Source: Microvirga roseola | Lineage (GTDB): Bacteria; Pseudomonadota; Alphaproteobacteria; Rhizobiales; Beijerinckiaceae | Assembly (NCBI RefSeq): GCF_020866965.1 | Contig: NZ_JAJATX010000013.1 | Coordinates: 1-64,000, forward strand | Direction of reading: 5' to 3' | Length of the DNA: 64,000 nt | Shown here: one piece after another, positions 55,377-63,895 of the stretch | How positions within the stretch are numbered: the first letter of the stretch is position 1 | Layout of the letters: every line of letters starts with the position of its first letter | Program-made: the position numbers and the translations under genes | The notes under the pieces: model-generated | Told to the model about the DNA's origin: nothing | The model's database searches: none | Seen by the model: only the letters and a program-made list of their open reading frames with translations

Positions 55377-56606
55377 TCAGACGCCCTTCGGCTGGGCCGC
55401 GACCTCGAGGGTCACGTTCCGCTCCTTGCCGTCACGGTAGAGGGTGAGCGACAGGGACTTGCCGGGGGCGATCTGGGCCACCTTGCGGGAAAGGTCCTTG
55501 GCCTCCTTCACCGTCTCGCCATCGACTGCGACGACGGCATCGCCCGTCTTGACGCCGGCCTTGGCGGCAGGACCATCCTTCACGGCTTCGGCCACGAGAA
55601 CGCCCTTCGGCTCCTTGAGGCCGATGGCTTCGGCGATCTCCTTGGTCACCGGCTGCATCTGCACGCCGATGTAACCGCGGGTCACCGAGCCGTTCTCCTT
55701 CAGCGCCGTCACGATCTGGTCGACCGTGCTCGCCGGGATGGCAAACGCAATACCCACATTGCCACCCGACGGCGAGAAGATCGCCGTGTTGACGCCCACG
55801 ACCTCGCCCGCGAGGTTGAAGGTCGGACCGCCCGAGTTGCCCCGGTTCACGGAGGCGTCGATCTGGATGAAGTCGTCATAGGGACCGGCGCCGATATCGC
55901 GGTGCTGGGCCGAAACGATGCCGGCCGTGACCGTGCCGCCGAGGCCGAACGGATTGCCGATGGCGACCACCCAGTCGCCGACGCGGGCCTTTTGGGGTGC
56001 CAGGCGCACATACGGGAAGTCGCTGCCCTCGACTTTAAGGAGCGCGAGGTCCGTCTTCGGGTCCGTGCCGATGACCTTGGCTTCGAGTTCCTTGCCGTCA
56101 TCCATGCTCACCACAACCTCGGAGCCGTTATCGACCACGTGGTTGTTGGTCACCACATAGCCATCGGCGGAAATGAAGAAGCCGGAGCCGAGGGACTGGC
56201 CGAACTGACGCGGACGCTGGCGACGCTCGCCCCGCTGGGGGCGATCGCCGTTCTCGCCGTTGCGGAACTGGTCGCGGAACTGGCGGAAGAAGCGCTCCAT
56301 CGGGTGGCCGGGAGGAAGATCGGGCATCGAAAACTGCTGGCCGCCGTCATCGAGGCGGGAAGCCACGTTCTTGCGCTCGACCTTGACCTTCACGGAGACG
56401 ACGGCGGGCTTCGCCCGGTCGATCACGTCGGCGAAGGAGGGCACGCCCTGGACAGGCTGCGCCATGGAGCGCAGTTCGGCATGGGCGGTATTGGGGGCAA
56501 CGAGACCGCTCTCGAGGGCGCCGCCCGCGATCAGCGCGGCGACGGCCGCGGCGCCGAGCCACTTTGCGGTGCGCTTGCGGGCGGAATTGGGAGCATTTTG
56601 CTGCAT
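55377..56606 (-). CDS. degP: Do-family periplasmic serine protease, single PDZ
   Basis: A 409-residue HtrA protease. Signal peptide to about residue 43 (AAAVAALIAGGALESGLVAPNTAHA). Catalytic triad His156 (TNNHVVD), Asp186 (DPKTDLALL) and Ser258 (NRGNSGGP). A flexible Arg/Gln-rich loop (residues 113-135) precedes the protease core. Only one PDZ domain (about residues 305-405: GYIGVQMQPV...GPAAKAGVKTGDAVVAVDG) follows, whereas DegP/DegQ usually have two and about 450-500 residues; no second PDZ is readable after the stop. It is probably co-regulated with the downstream two-component genes. Confidence 0.93.
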   Translation of the reverse strand: MQQNAPNSARKRTAKWLGAAAVAALIAGGALESGLVAPNTAHAELRSMAQPVQGVPSFADVIDRAKPAVVSVKVKVERKNVASRLDDGGQQFSMPDLPPGHPMERFFRQFRDQFRNGENGDRPQRGERRQRPRQFGQSLGSGFFISADGYVVTNNHVVDNGSEVVVSMDDGKELEAKVIGTDPKTDLALLKVEGSDFPYVRLAPQKARVGDWVVAIGNPFGLGGTVTAGIVSAQHRDIGAGPYDDFIQIDASVNRGNSGGPTFNLAGEVVGVNTAIFSPSGGNVGIAFAIPASTVDQIVTALKENGSVTRGYIGVQMQPVTKEIAEAIGLKEPKGVLVAEAVKDGPAAKAGVKTGDAVVAVDGETVKEAKDLSRKVAQIAPGKSLSLTLYRDGKERNVTLEVAAQPKGV

Positions 56607-56624
56607 GTTCTTGTCTCTCCTGGT

Positions 56625-56640
56625 GAACTCCTGAGAGTTC
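56625..56640. promoter_or_regulatory. inverted repeat in the degP leader
   Basis: GAACTC-CTGA-GAGTTC is a perfect 6-bp dyad 18 bp upstream of the degP ATG, just before its GGAGAG ribosome site. It could be an operator half-site pair or a small leader hairpin near the ribosome site. Confidence 0.4.
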
Positions 56641-56723
56641 GTCGTGAGAGCAAGATGGGGGCTCGCGCCTTACGGCGCACTCACCCGAAGATGAAACATT
56701 GGTAAGGTTCGGCAGAGCAGCCG

Positions 56724-57158
56724 TTACTTGTACCTGCGGGCGGACCGCCTGAGCTTTTTGCTCTTCGGCCTTGCGGCCTTGGTGGCCTTGGATGACCGGA
56801 TCGACGCCACCTTCACCTTCCGACGCTCCGCGCGCTTGAGGATCCGGCGCGGCTTCCTTTCCGGCGGAGCGACAACAGGAGTCTCTGCGACTTCGGCCGC
56901 ATCCTGCAGCACGCGCCTGGGCGGCAGCGGGGCCTCCTGGCGGGCGACGACGATGCGGGTCATGCACTGACTCACATGGGCGCTCCGCCGCTCCACGATG
57001 CGCCTGTATTCTTCCACATCGACCTTGCCCGCAGGCGCGATGCGCTTTCTCGCCTCCGCGCGGCAGGTCTCGCGCTTGGCGACGAGGTTTTCGTCCGCCT
57101 GCGCAGCAGATGGCAGAGCGAGCAGGATCAAGCCCAATCCGAAGACCGCTGGCTTCAC
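56724..57158 (-). CDS. small secreted basic protein
   Basis: A 144-residue protein with a signal peptide (KPAVFGLGLILLALPSAAQA, cleavage before DEN). The mature N-terminal half contains CRAEARKRIAPAGKVDVEEYRRIVERRSAHVSQC; the two cysteines may bond. The last 60 residues are very rich in Arg and Lys (RKPRRILKRAERRKVKV...KKLRRSARR), suggesting binding to an anionic envelope polymer or nucleic acid. The GTG at 57158 is chosen because it begins the signal peptide. Function unknown. Confidence 0.65.
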   Translation of the reverse strand: MKPAVFGLGLILLALPSAAQADENLVAKRETCRAEARKRIAPAGKVDVEEYRRIVERRSAHVSQCMTRIVVARQEAPLPPRRVLQDAAEVAETPVVAPPERKPRRILKRAERRKVKVASIRSSKATKAARPKSKKLRRSARRYK

Positions 57159-57297
57159 GACCGTATCTTTCGCGTGAGGATGTCGGGAGATGTCAGCGCC
57201 CGATATCACCCGCTCGAAAGATTCGCACAGCGACAAATTGGCATGTCTGCGAAGCGAAAACGGTGCTGGGATTATGCTCCTGCCGGCACCGGCCAGA

Positions 57298-57322
57298 CAG
57301 GAAATTCGTCCTCGAATTTCTG
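57298..57322 (-). terminator. hairpin after the ccm operon
   Basis: CAG(G)AAATTCG / CGAATTTCTG, a 10-bp stem with one bulge and a TCCT loop, lies 20 bp after the ccmH stop. No T run on the minus strand, so it is a weak terminator candidate. Confidence 0.35.
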
Positions 57323-57341
57323 CTGCTGGCGAGTGCGCGTT

Positions 57342-57803
57342 CTACGCGTTGCCGTCGCGCCTGAGCAGCGCTTCGAGCGCCTTTCGCTCCTCGTCGTCGA
57401 GGGCGGCGGCGGCAGGCTGCGGACGGCGTCTCAGGGCAGCGTAGGCGCCGAGCCCGCCGAGGACGAGAACGAGGGCGGGGGTGAGCCAGAGCAGCAGGGT
57501 ATGCGTGCCGAAGGTCGGCTTGAGCAGGACGAACTCGCCATAGCGCTGCACGAGGTAGCTCTCTACTTCCTCGTTCGTATCTCCTGCCACGAGCCGCTCG
57601 CGGACCAGGAGCCGCAGGTCCTTGGCGAGCTGCGCATCGGAATCGTCGATGGACTGGTTTTGGCAGACGAGGCAGCGCAATCCCGCCGAAATCTCGCGGG
57701 CGCGCTTCTCCATGGCCGGATCCTTCAGCACCTCGTCCGGCTGGACGGCGAAGGCCGAAAGGCTGAGGACGAGCGATGCGAGAAGAGCGAGAACGAAGCG
57801 CAT
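57342..57803 (-). CDS. ccmH: cytochrome c-type biogenesis protein CcmH
   Basis: A 153-residue periplasm-facing membrane protein (CycL in rhizobia). Signal peptide at the N terminus, redox motif LRCLVCQNQSI (Cys43/Cys46 region) that reduces apocytochrome c, and one C-terminal membrane helix (LLLWLTPALVLVLGGLGAYAAL). It is the short, CcmI-separated form. Three bp separate it from ccmF. Confidence 0.95.
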   Translation of the reverse strand: MRFVLALLASLVLSLSAFAVQPDEVLKDPAMEKRAREISAGLRCLVCQNQSIDDSDAQLAKDLRLLVRERLVAGDTNEEVESYLVQRYGEFVLLKPTFGTHTLLLWLTPALVLVLGGLGAYAALRRRPQPAAAALDDEERKALEALLRRDGNA

Positions 57804-57806
57804 GGC

Positions 57807-59789
57807 CTACTCCGCCGGAACGGCCGCGACCGGCGCGGCTTTGGCCCGCGCGGGCGCGCCGATACGCAGGCGCCGGTCGGTGAGCGAGATCCCGCCACCC
57901 AGGGCCATCACCACGGAACCGATCCAGATCAGCAGCACGAGAGGCTTGTGATAGAGCCGGATCCCCACCGAGCCGTCCGGCTGCATCTCGCCGACGCTGG
58001 CATAGACCTGGCCGAGGCCGATGGTCATGATGCCCGCCTCCGTGGTCGGCATGCCGCGCGTCACGTAGAGGCGCTTCATCGTCTCGAGCGTGCCCATCTC
58101 CCGGCCGTCGCGGAGCACGGTCAGAACGGCGACATCCTCGCGGTAATTGGCCTCGACCCGCGGCGTCACGCGTTCGAGCCGCGCCTCGTAGGCTCCGGCC
58201 CTGAGGCTCTCGCCCACTTTCAGGGAGCCAAGCCCCTCCACGCCCCAGGCGGTGGCGGCGATGCCGATCACGGTGAGGCCGACGCCGGCATGGGCTATGA
58301 ACGTGCCCCAGGTGGAGCGCGGCAGGCCGGCGGCCTTGCGCCACGCCATGGAGAGCCCCTTCTCCTTCGACCAGGAGCGTGTGACGATCTCGTTGAGAGA
58401 GCCGAGCACCAGATAGACGCCGAGGCCGATGCCCAGGGGAGCCGCCACCGGCCCGCCGTGCCGGAAGGCCAGAAGGGCCATCGTCGCCAGAAGCACGATC
58501 CCGAACACCGCATAAAGGCGCTGCGCCGTGCCGAGGAGGTTGCCGCGCTTCCAGGCGAGCGTCTGTCCAAGAGGCAGGAGCAGCAGCAGCGGCACGATCA
58601 GAGGCAGGAAGGTGGCGTTGAAGAACGGCGCGCCAACCGAGATCTTCTCGCCCGTCATCACCTCGAGCGCCAGGGGATAGAGGGTTCCGACGAAGACCGT
58701 CGCGCAGGCCGTGGCGAGAAAGAGGTTGTTGAGGACGAGTGCGCCCTCGCGTGAGACCGGCGCGAACAGCCCGCCCTGACGCAGCATGGGCGCGCGCCAG
58801 GCGAAGAGCGCGAGCGATCCGCCGATGAAGATGATGAGAATGCCGAGAATGAAGCTGCCGCGCGCGGGATCGACCGCGAAGGAGTGGACCGAGGTCAGCA
58901 CGCCGGAGCGGACGAGGAAGGTCCCGAGCAGCGAGAGCGAGAAGGTCAGGATCGCGAGCAGGATCGTCCACACCTTCAGGGCGTCGCGCTTCTCCATGAC
59001 CACGGTGGAATGCATCAGCGCGGTGCCGGCAAGCCACGGCATCAGGGAGGCGTTCTCCACCGGGTCCCAGAACCACCAGCCGCCCCATCCGAGCTCGTAA
59101 TAGGCCCAGTACGAGCCCATGGCGATGCCCAGCGTCAGAAAGGCCCAGGCCCCCAGGGTCCAGGGGCGCACGATCCGCGCCCAGACCGCGTCGATGCGCC
59201 CGTCAATGAGGGCGGCGCAGGCGAAGGCGAAGGAGATCGAGAAGCCGACATAGCCGATGTAGAGCAGCGGCGGATGGATCGCGAGGCCGGGATCCTGCAG
59301 CAGCGGATTGAGGTCCTGCCCCTCGGCCGGCGCGGGGATGACGCGGGTGAACGGGTTCGACGTCGTCAGGATGAAGAGCAGGAAGGCGATGGTGATCGCG
59401 GCCTGCACTGCGAGTGTGTTCGCCTGCAGCCGTGCGGGGACGCTGCTTTTGGCAAGCGCCACCACGCCGCCGAAGAGGGCGAGGATCAGCACCCAAAGGA
59501 GCATGGAGCCCTCGTGGTTCCCCCAGACGCCCGAGATCTTGTAGATCATCGGCTTTGTCGAATGGGAGTTCTCGACCACGTTCAGGACAGAGAAATCGGA
59601 GGTCACATAGGCGACCGTCAGCGCGAAGAATGCGAAGGCGATGCAGCCGAGAACCGCCAGGGCGGTTGTCGGCGCGACAGCCATCAGGACGGGATCGTTG
59701 GAGCGCGCGCCCCAGAGCGGCACGACGAACTGGATCAGGGACAGCCCGAGCGCCAGCGCAAGAGCGAAATGTCCGGCCTCAACCAACAC
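57807..59789 (-). CDS. ccmF: haem lyase CcmF
   Basis: A 660-residue polytopic protein (CycK) that joins haem from holo-CcmE to apocytochrome c. The tryptophan-rich motif GWGGWWFWDPVENASLMPW and conserved histidines (WGNHEGSML, MHSTVVMEKR) are present, along with about 15 hydrophobic segments and the large periplasmic domain before the C terminus (WGVEGLGSLKVGESL...GMPTTEAGI). Part of ccmI-E-F-H. Confidence 0.96.
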   Translation of the reverse strand: MLVEAGHFALALALGLSLIQFVVPLWGARSNDPVLMAVAPTTALAVLGCIAFAFFALTVAYVTSDFSVLNVVENSHSTKPMIYKISGVWGNHEGSMLLWVLILALFGGVVALAKSSVPARLQANTLAVQAAITIAFLLFILTTSNPFTRVIPAPAEGQDLNPLLQDPGLAIHPPLLYIGYVGFSISFAFACAALIDGRIDAVWARIVRPWTLGAWAFLTLGIAMGSYWAYYELGWGGWWFWDPVENASLMPWLAGTALMHSTVVMEKRDALKVWTILLAILTFSLSLLGTFLVRSGVLTSVHSFAVDPARGSFILGILIIFIGGSLALFAWRAPMLRQGGLFAPVSREGALVLNNLFLATACATVFVGTLYPLALEVMTGEKISVGAPFFNATFLPLIVPLLLLLPLGQTLAWKRGNLLGTAQRLYAVFGIVLLATMALLAFRHGGPVAAPLGIGLGVYLVLGSLNEIVTRSWSKEKGLSMAWRKAAGLPRSTWGTFIAHAGVGLTVIGIAATAWGVEGLGSLKVGESLRAGAYEARLERVTPRVEANYREDVAVLTVLRDGREMGTLETMKRLYVTRGMPTTEAGIMTIGLGQVYASVGEMQPDGSVGIRLYHKPLVLLIWIGSVVMALGGGISLTDRRLRIGAPARAKAAPVAAVPAE

Positions 59790-59808
59790 GAGATGACTCC
59801 CTCGCCTG

Positions 59809-60267
59809 TTACTGGGTCGCAGGCGCAGCCTGCGCCTCGCCCTGCCAATGGCCCTGCTTCTTCAGGGTGTCCGCCACCTCGCGAGGCATATAATTCTCGT
59901 CGTGCTTGGCGAGAACCGTATCGGCCCGGAAGAACCCCGGCTGCTCGAGAACGCCCTCGGCGACGATTCCCTGCCCTTCGCGGAACAGGTCCGGGAGCAG
60001 CCCCTTGTAGTTCACCTTCACCGTCGCCTCGGCGTCCATGACCTCGAAGGAGATCTGCTGATCGGAACCGCGCACGACGGTGCCTTCCTTCACGAGGCCC
60101 CCGAGCCGGAAGCGGGTGCCTGGCTGCACGTTCTTCGCCTGGATGTCCGCGGGCGAGTTGAAGAACACGATGGTGTCGTTCATCGCATAAAGAACGAGGC
60201 CGATCGCGATTGCGAGAACGCATCCCGCGACACCGATCAGGGTCAGGCGGCGTTGTTTTCTGGTCAT
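59809..60267 (-). CDS. ccmE: haem chaperone CcmE
   Basis: A 152-residue membrane-anchored haem carrier (CycJ). N-terminal anchor ([22 protein letters not shown]), beta-barrel core ([35 protein letters not shown]) and the haem-binding motif [10 protein letters not shown], with the covalent His and the following Tyr. Its ATG overlaps the ccmI stop (ATGA). Confidence 0.96.
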   Translation of the reverse strand: MTRKQRRLTLIGVAGCVLAIAIGLVLYAMNDTIVFFNSPADIQAKNVQPGTRFRLGGLVKEGTVVRGSDQQISFEVMDAEATVKVNYKGLLPDLFREGQGIVAEGVLEQPGFFRADTVLAKHDENYMPREVADTLKKQGHWQGEAQAAPATQ

Positions 60268-61379
60268 GGCTGGGCGTCGGTCAGTTTCAGTTCGCGCGCC
60301 ATCGTGTCGATGGTCTCAAGGGCCTTTTCGTCCTGGGCGAGGGCCTGCCGGGCGCGTTTCGCGGCCTCGATAGCCTTGTCCCGCTGTCCCAGAACCGCAT
60401 AGGAGCGCATCAGGCGAACCCATTCCTCCGCCGTGCCGCCCTGGGCTTCGAGACGGCTCGCCAGACCGGATACCATGCGGGCGATGTCCTCGGCCCCTAT
60501 CTGGGGTGCGCCCCCCTGCCCCGCAAGCGCCGGCTGCGGCTCGGGCACAGGCGCGCCGAGGCGGGTCAGCTCCTGCCGGACAACCGCCGTCCACGGGGCA
60601 TCGGCGGGCGACATCGCCAGGAGTTCGGAATAGCCTGCCTTCGCCTTCTCGACCTGCCCGTCCTGCTCGGCGGCGCGGGCGAGATAATAGCGGGCCTTGG
60701 GCGAGGTTCGGTCGAGCTTCACCGCCTGCTCGAAGGCGGCCTGCGCCTCCGCCGAGACGAGACCGTTCTTCGCAAGGACGAGAACCTCGCCGTAATTGGC
60801 GAGTCGGTCCGGCTCCGGACCGAGATGACGGATAGCCGCCTCGTAGGCCTTCGCTGCATCGTCCAGGCGGCCCATGCGGATATAGACCGGAGCGACGACC
60901 TCCCAGCCGCGTCCGTCCTGCGGGTTCTGCGCGAGATGCGACTCGATCTGGGCCACGGCCCGCATCAGGTCGAGCTGCTCCGTCTGCTGGCGCACCTGCG
61001 CCGTCGGCGGATGGGTGAGCAGATGAGGCGAGCCGTAGGCGCCGTAGACCGCAAGGGCGAGAATGGGAATCGCGGACAGGGCGAATGCGGAGACAGCCCG
61101 GCGGCGGCGCAGGGCCGGCTCGCCGACGGCGGCCGTTTCCCCACTGTGCGTGCCGGTGGCCCGCAGGAGGCGGCGTCCCGCTTCGGCCTTGGCGGCCTCG
61201 GCTTCGGCCGGCATCAGAGCGCCCCGCTTCAGGTCGCGTTCGATCTCGGCGATCTGCTCACGGTAGAATTGCGTGTCCGGATCGACCTGGACCGCGATGG
61301 CGCGATGACGCGACAGCGGCCATAGCACCGCCATCACGGCCAAGGCCGTCATCACGAGAAGGATTATCCAGATCACCAT
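60264..61379 (-). CDS. ccmI: cytochrome c maturation protein CcmI
   Basis: A 371-residue protein (CycH) that holds apocytochrome c for the haem ligation complex. Two membrane segments ([21 protein letters not shown] and [21 protein letters not shown]) flank a cytoplasmic loop with a leucine-zipper-like [12 protein letters not shown]; the periplasmic part has TPR repeats ([47 protein letters not shown]). First gene of ccmIEFH; ccmABCDG are not in the window. Confidence 0.94.
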   Translation of the reverse strand: MVIWIILLVMTALAVMAVLWPLSRHRAIAVQVDPDTQFYREQIAEIERDLKRGALMPAEAEAAKAEAGRRLLRATGTHSGETAAVGEPALRRRRAVSAFALSAIPILALAVYGAYGSPHLLTHPPTAQVRQQTEQLDLMRAVAQIESHLAQNPQDGRGWEVVAPVYIRMGRLDDAAKAYEAAIRHLGPEPDRLANYGEVLVLAKNGLVSAEAQAAFEQAVKLDRTSPKARYYLARAAEQDGQVEKAKAGYSELLAMSPADAPWTAVVRQELTRLGAPVPEPQPALAGQGGAPQIGAEDIARMVSGLASRLEAQGGTAEEWVRLMRSYAVLGQRDKAIEAAKRARQALAQDEKALETIDTMARELKLTDAQP

Positions 61380-61450
61380 AAAGTCCTAATTACAGCGAGA
61401 GCACGTGAAGCACGACGGTGGCACGGTGTCACGCGTAAAACTACATAGGG

Positions 61451-62848
61451 TCAGCCTCTATCCCCTGGCAGCTCCAGCACGGCCCGCAGGCCTCCCATCG
61501 GAGAGGCGTCGAGGGTGAGCTGGCCGCGATAGAGAGACGCCAGATCGCTGACGATGGAAAGGCCCAAGCCCGAACCCGGTTTGGTCTCGTCGAGGCGGCG
61601 ACCGCGCTTGAGCATCTCGGCCCGCGCCGTTTCAGGAAGGCCGGGACCGTCGTCGTCGATCAGCAGGCGGAAGCGCGGCCGGTCGGCGTCCTCGCGGATG
61701 ATCTCGACCGCCACCACTACCTTAGCGGATGCCCATTTGGCGGCATTGTCGATGAGGTTGCCCGCCATCTCCTCCAGGTCCTGCTTCTCCCCGCGGAAGC
61801 GCAGGTCGCGGGGGATCGCAAGTTCGATCTCCAGGTCCTTCTCGCGATAGATCTTCGCAAAGGTGCGGGCGAGACCGGCGATGACGGGCTCCACCTCGGT
61901 GAGCGTTCCCAGGGTTCCGGCGAGCGCCGCCGCACGAGCCCTGTCGAGGTAGTAATTGACCTGATCCCGCATCAGGGCGGCCTGCTCGCGGATCCTGGCG
62001 GCGACCTCCTCGGGCGCGTTCTCCGCCTCGTTCGTGATGATGCTCAGCGGCGTCTTGAGCGCATGGGCCAGGTTGCCGACCTGCGTGCGCGCCCGCTCCA
62101 GGATTTCCCGGTTGGTGTCGAGCAGCAGGTTCAACTCGCTGGCGAGCGGGGAGATGTCCCGGGGATACTCGCCCGCGATCCGCTCCGCCTCGCCGCGCCG
62201 GATCGTGCCCAGGGCGCTGCGGAGGTTCGCCAGGGGCCGCAGGCCGAAGCGGATCTGCAGGAGCGTCGTCAGGCCGAGCGCGAGGCCGAGCAGCGCGAAG
62301 GTGATGGTGAGCGAGAGCAGGAAGCGGCGCACATCCGTCGCGATTTCATCCGCAGGGCCCGCGACCCGGATGATGTAGCGGCCGTCCTCGCCCAGGTCGA
62401 TGTCGCGCTCGATGATGCGCAGGTTGCGCTCGTCGGGCGCCTTGCCGTAGCCGCGGCGGATCTGGCCGAACCGATCCTCGCTGGAGACCGCAAGGCTCGG
62501 CAGCAGACCGCCGAAGAGGGACTTGGAGGAGCGGATCTCGCCGGGCTGCGCATTGGGCCGGGCCACCTGCCAATACCAGCCGGACAGGGGTAGCTCGAAC
62601 CGGGGATCGCCGACCGGGCCGAGATCGCGGTCCGGGTCCCCCGGCGCGACGAGGTTGGAGGCGAGCGTGTTGGCATAGACCAGAAGGCGCTGGTCGAAGG
62701 ACCTCTCCGTGTTGTCCCGGTAGAGGGTCGAGAGGATCAGCCCCGCGATCAGCAGGATCGCGAAGCTCCAGAAGACGGAGGAGACCGCAAGCCGGACGGC
62801 GATGGGCCGGCCGGCGAACCGGCGTATGAGCGGGTGAAGTCCGATCAC
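61451..62848 (-). CDS. sensor histidine kinase, FeuQ/PhoQ-like
   Basis: A 465-residue kinase. Membrane spans at about residues 20-42 and 175-198 enclose a periplasmic sensor of about 130 residues. A HAMP-like linker (RFGLRPLANLRSALGTIRRGE) leads to HisKA with His in NLAHALKTPLSIITNEAEN, the HALKTPL form of PhoQ/FeuQ relatives, and an ATPase domain (NLIDNAAKWA, DDGPGLP, GSGLGLSIVSDLA). Its GTG start overlaps the regulator stop (GTGA), so the pair is coupled. Orthology to rhizobial FeuQ, which controls cyclic glucan export, is inferred from likeness. Confidence 0.92.
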   Translation of the reverse strand: MIGLHPLIRRFAGRPIAVRLAVSSVFWSFAILLIAGLILSTLYRDNTERSFDQRLLVYANTLASNLVAPGDPDRDLGPVGDPRFELPLSGWYWQVARPNAQPGEIRSSKSLFGGLLPSLAVSSEDRFGQIRRGYGKAPDERNLRIIERDIDLGEDGRYIIRVAGPADEIATDVRRFLLSLTITFALLGLALGLTTLLQIRFGLRPLANLRSALGTIRRGEAERIAGEYPRDISPLASELNLLLDTNREILERARTQVGNLAHALKTPLSIITNEAENAPEEVAARIREQAALMRDQVNYYLDRARAAALAGTLGTLTEVEPVIAGLARTFAKIYREKDLEIELAIPRDLRFRGEKQDLEEMAGNLIDNAAKWASAKVVVAVEIIREDADRPRFRLLIDDDGPGLPETARAEMLKRGRRLDETKPGSGLGLSIVSDLASLYRGQLTLDASPMGGLRAVLELPGDRG

Positions 62849-63516
62849 GTCTTCGGCTGGCTGGCGTCGAGGAGATAGCCCAGGCCGCGCACGGTCTGGA
62901 TGATATCCACGCCGAGCTTCTTGCGCAGCCTTCCGATGAAGACCTCGATCGTGTTGGAGTCACGGTCGAAGTCCTGGTCGTAGAGGTGTTCCGTCAGCTC
63001 GCCCCGCGAGACGATGCGGCCCGTATGGTGCATGAGGTACGAGAGCAACCGGTATTCGTGCGAGGTGAGCTTCACCGGATTGCCGTCCACGGCGACGCGG
63101 CCCGAGCGCGTGTCGAGCTTCACCGGACCGCAGCTGATCTCGCTCGTGGCGTGGCCGGTGGCGCGGCGCAGGAGGGCGCGGACGCGGGCGAGAAGCTCCT
63201 CCATGTGGAAGGGCTTCGTCACGTAGTCGTCAGCGCCGGCATCGAAGCCCTGGACCTTGTCGCTCCAGCGGTCGCGGGCGGTCAGGATGATGACCGGGGT
63301 CTTCTTGCCCTCCCTCCGCCAGGAGGTCAGGACCGTGACGCCGTCGACCTTGGGCAGGCCGAGATCGAGGATGATGGCGTCGTAGGGTTCGGTATCCCCC
63401 AGGAACTGCCCCTCCTCGCCGTCCATGGCGGAATCGACCGCGTATCCCGCCTGTTCGAGGGCGGCCACGATCTGCTTGTTGAGGGTCTTGTCGTCCTCGA
63501 CAACGAGAAGGCGCAT
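62845..63516 (-). CDS. response regulator, FeuP/PhoP-like
   Basis: A 223-residue OmpR-family regulator. Receiver: VVEDDKTLNKQIVAALEQAGY, phosphoacceptor in AIILDLGLPKVDG, Lys in DDYVTKPFHMEELLAR. Output domain: KLTSHEYRLLSYLMHHTGRIVSRGELTEHLYDQDFDRDSNTIEVFIGRLRKKLG; the LSYLMHH and YDQDFDRDSNT runs are typical of FeuP and related PhoP proteins. The frame is open far upstream, but the ATG at 63516 starts the canonical MRLLVVEDD. Located 14 bp after a small secreted protein gene and coupled to the kinase. Confidence 0.93.
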   Translation of the reverse strand: MRLLVVEDDKTLNKQIVAALEQAGYAVDSAMDGEEGQFLGDTEPYDAIILDLGLPKVDGVTVLTSWRREGKKTPVIILTARDRWSDKVQGFDAGADDYVTKPFHMEELLARVRALLRRATGHATSEISCGPVKLDTRSGRVAVDGNPVKLTSHEYRLLSYLMHHTGRIVSRGELTEHLYDQDFDRDSNTIEVFIGRLRKKLGVDIIQTVRGLGYLLDASQPKT

Positions 63517-63530
63517 GTCTCGATCTTTCC

Positions 63531-63848
63531 TTAGCGGACCGATTTCACACGTCCGGAGGAACCGTCGATCGTTACTTGCACGATGCGGCCGTCCCTTTGC
63601 AAGGCCGTGATGATATAAACCAGCGCATCGCTGCTGCGGCAGAGATTGGCCCGCACGACATCGGAATTGGGCACCTGGCGCCGGGCCGTCATCAGCGCCG
63701 AAGCCGGCGTGACGACGCTCTTGGAGGCCACGGCCTCCTGCATTTCCCGCGGCGGAAGACAGTTCTGGAGGGCCTTCTTCGCCGCGCTCTGCGCGTGCGC
63801 CGCCCCCATCATTGCCAACAGCCCTATGACCAGCCAAACCAGACGCAT
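63531..63848 (-). CDS. small secreted PepSY-like protein
   Basis: A 105-residue protein: signal peptide (LVWLVIGLLAMMGAAHAQ), two cysteines (NCLPPRE, NLCRSSD) and a C-terminal strand pair ALVYIITALQRDGRIVQVTIDGSSGRVKSV, as in PepSY-type domains. It heads a three-gene unit with the response regulator and kinase. In Sinorhizobium the equivalent position before feuPQ is held by FeuN, a small periplasmic inhibitor of FeuQ; a similar role here is inferred only from position and export signal. Confidence 0.72.
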   Translation of the reverse strand: MRLVWLVIGLLAMMGAAHAQSAAKKALQNCLPPREMQEAVASKSVVTPASALMTARRQVPNSDVVRANLCRSSDALVYIITALQRDGRIVQVTIDGSSGRVKSVR

Positions 63849-63895
63849 GAGAGGCCTATGCCCTTGCCGCAGTGAACGAAGCCTGAATGCAGGTT

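Noticed and set aside
57193-59088. 631-codon minus-strand frame over ccmH/ccmF
   Set aside because: Runs in another frame across two intact ccm genes and the gap between ccmH and the next gene; low-complexity Arg/Ala translation.
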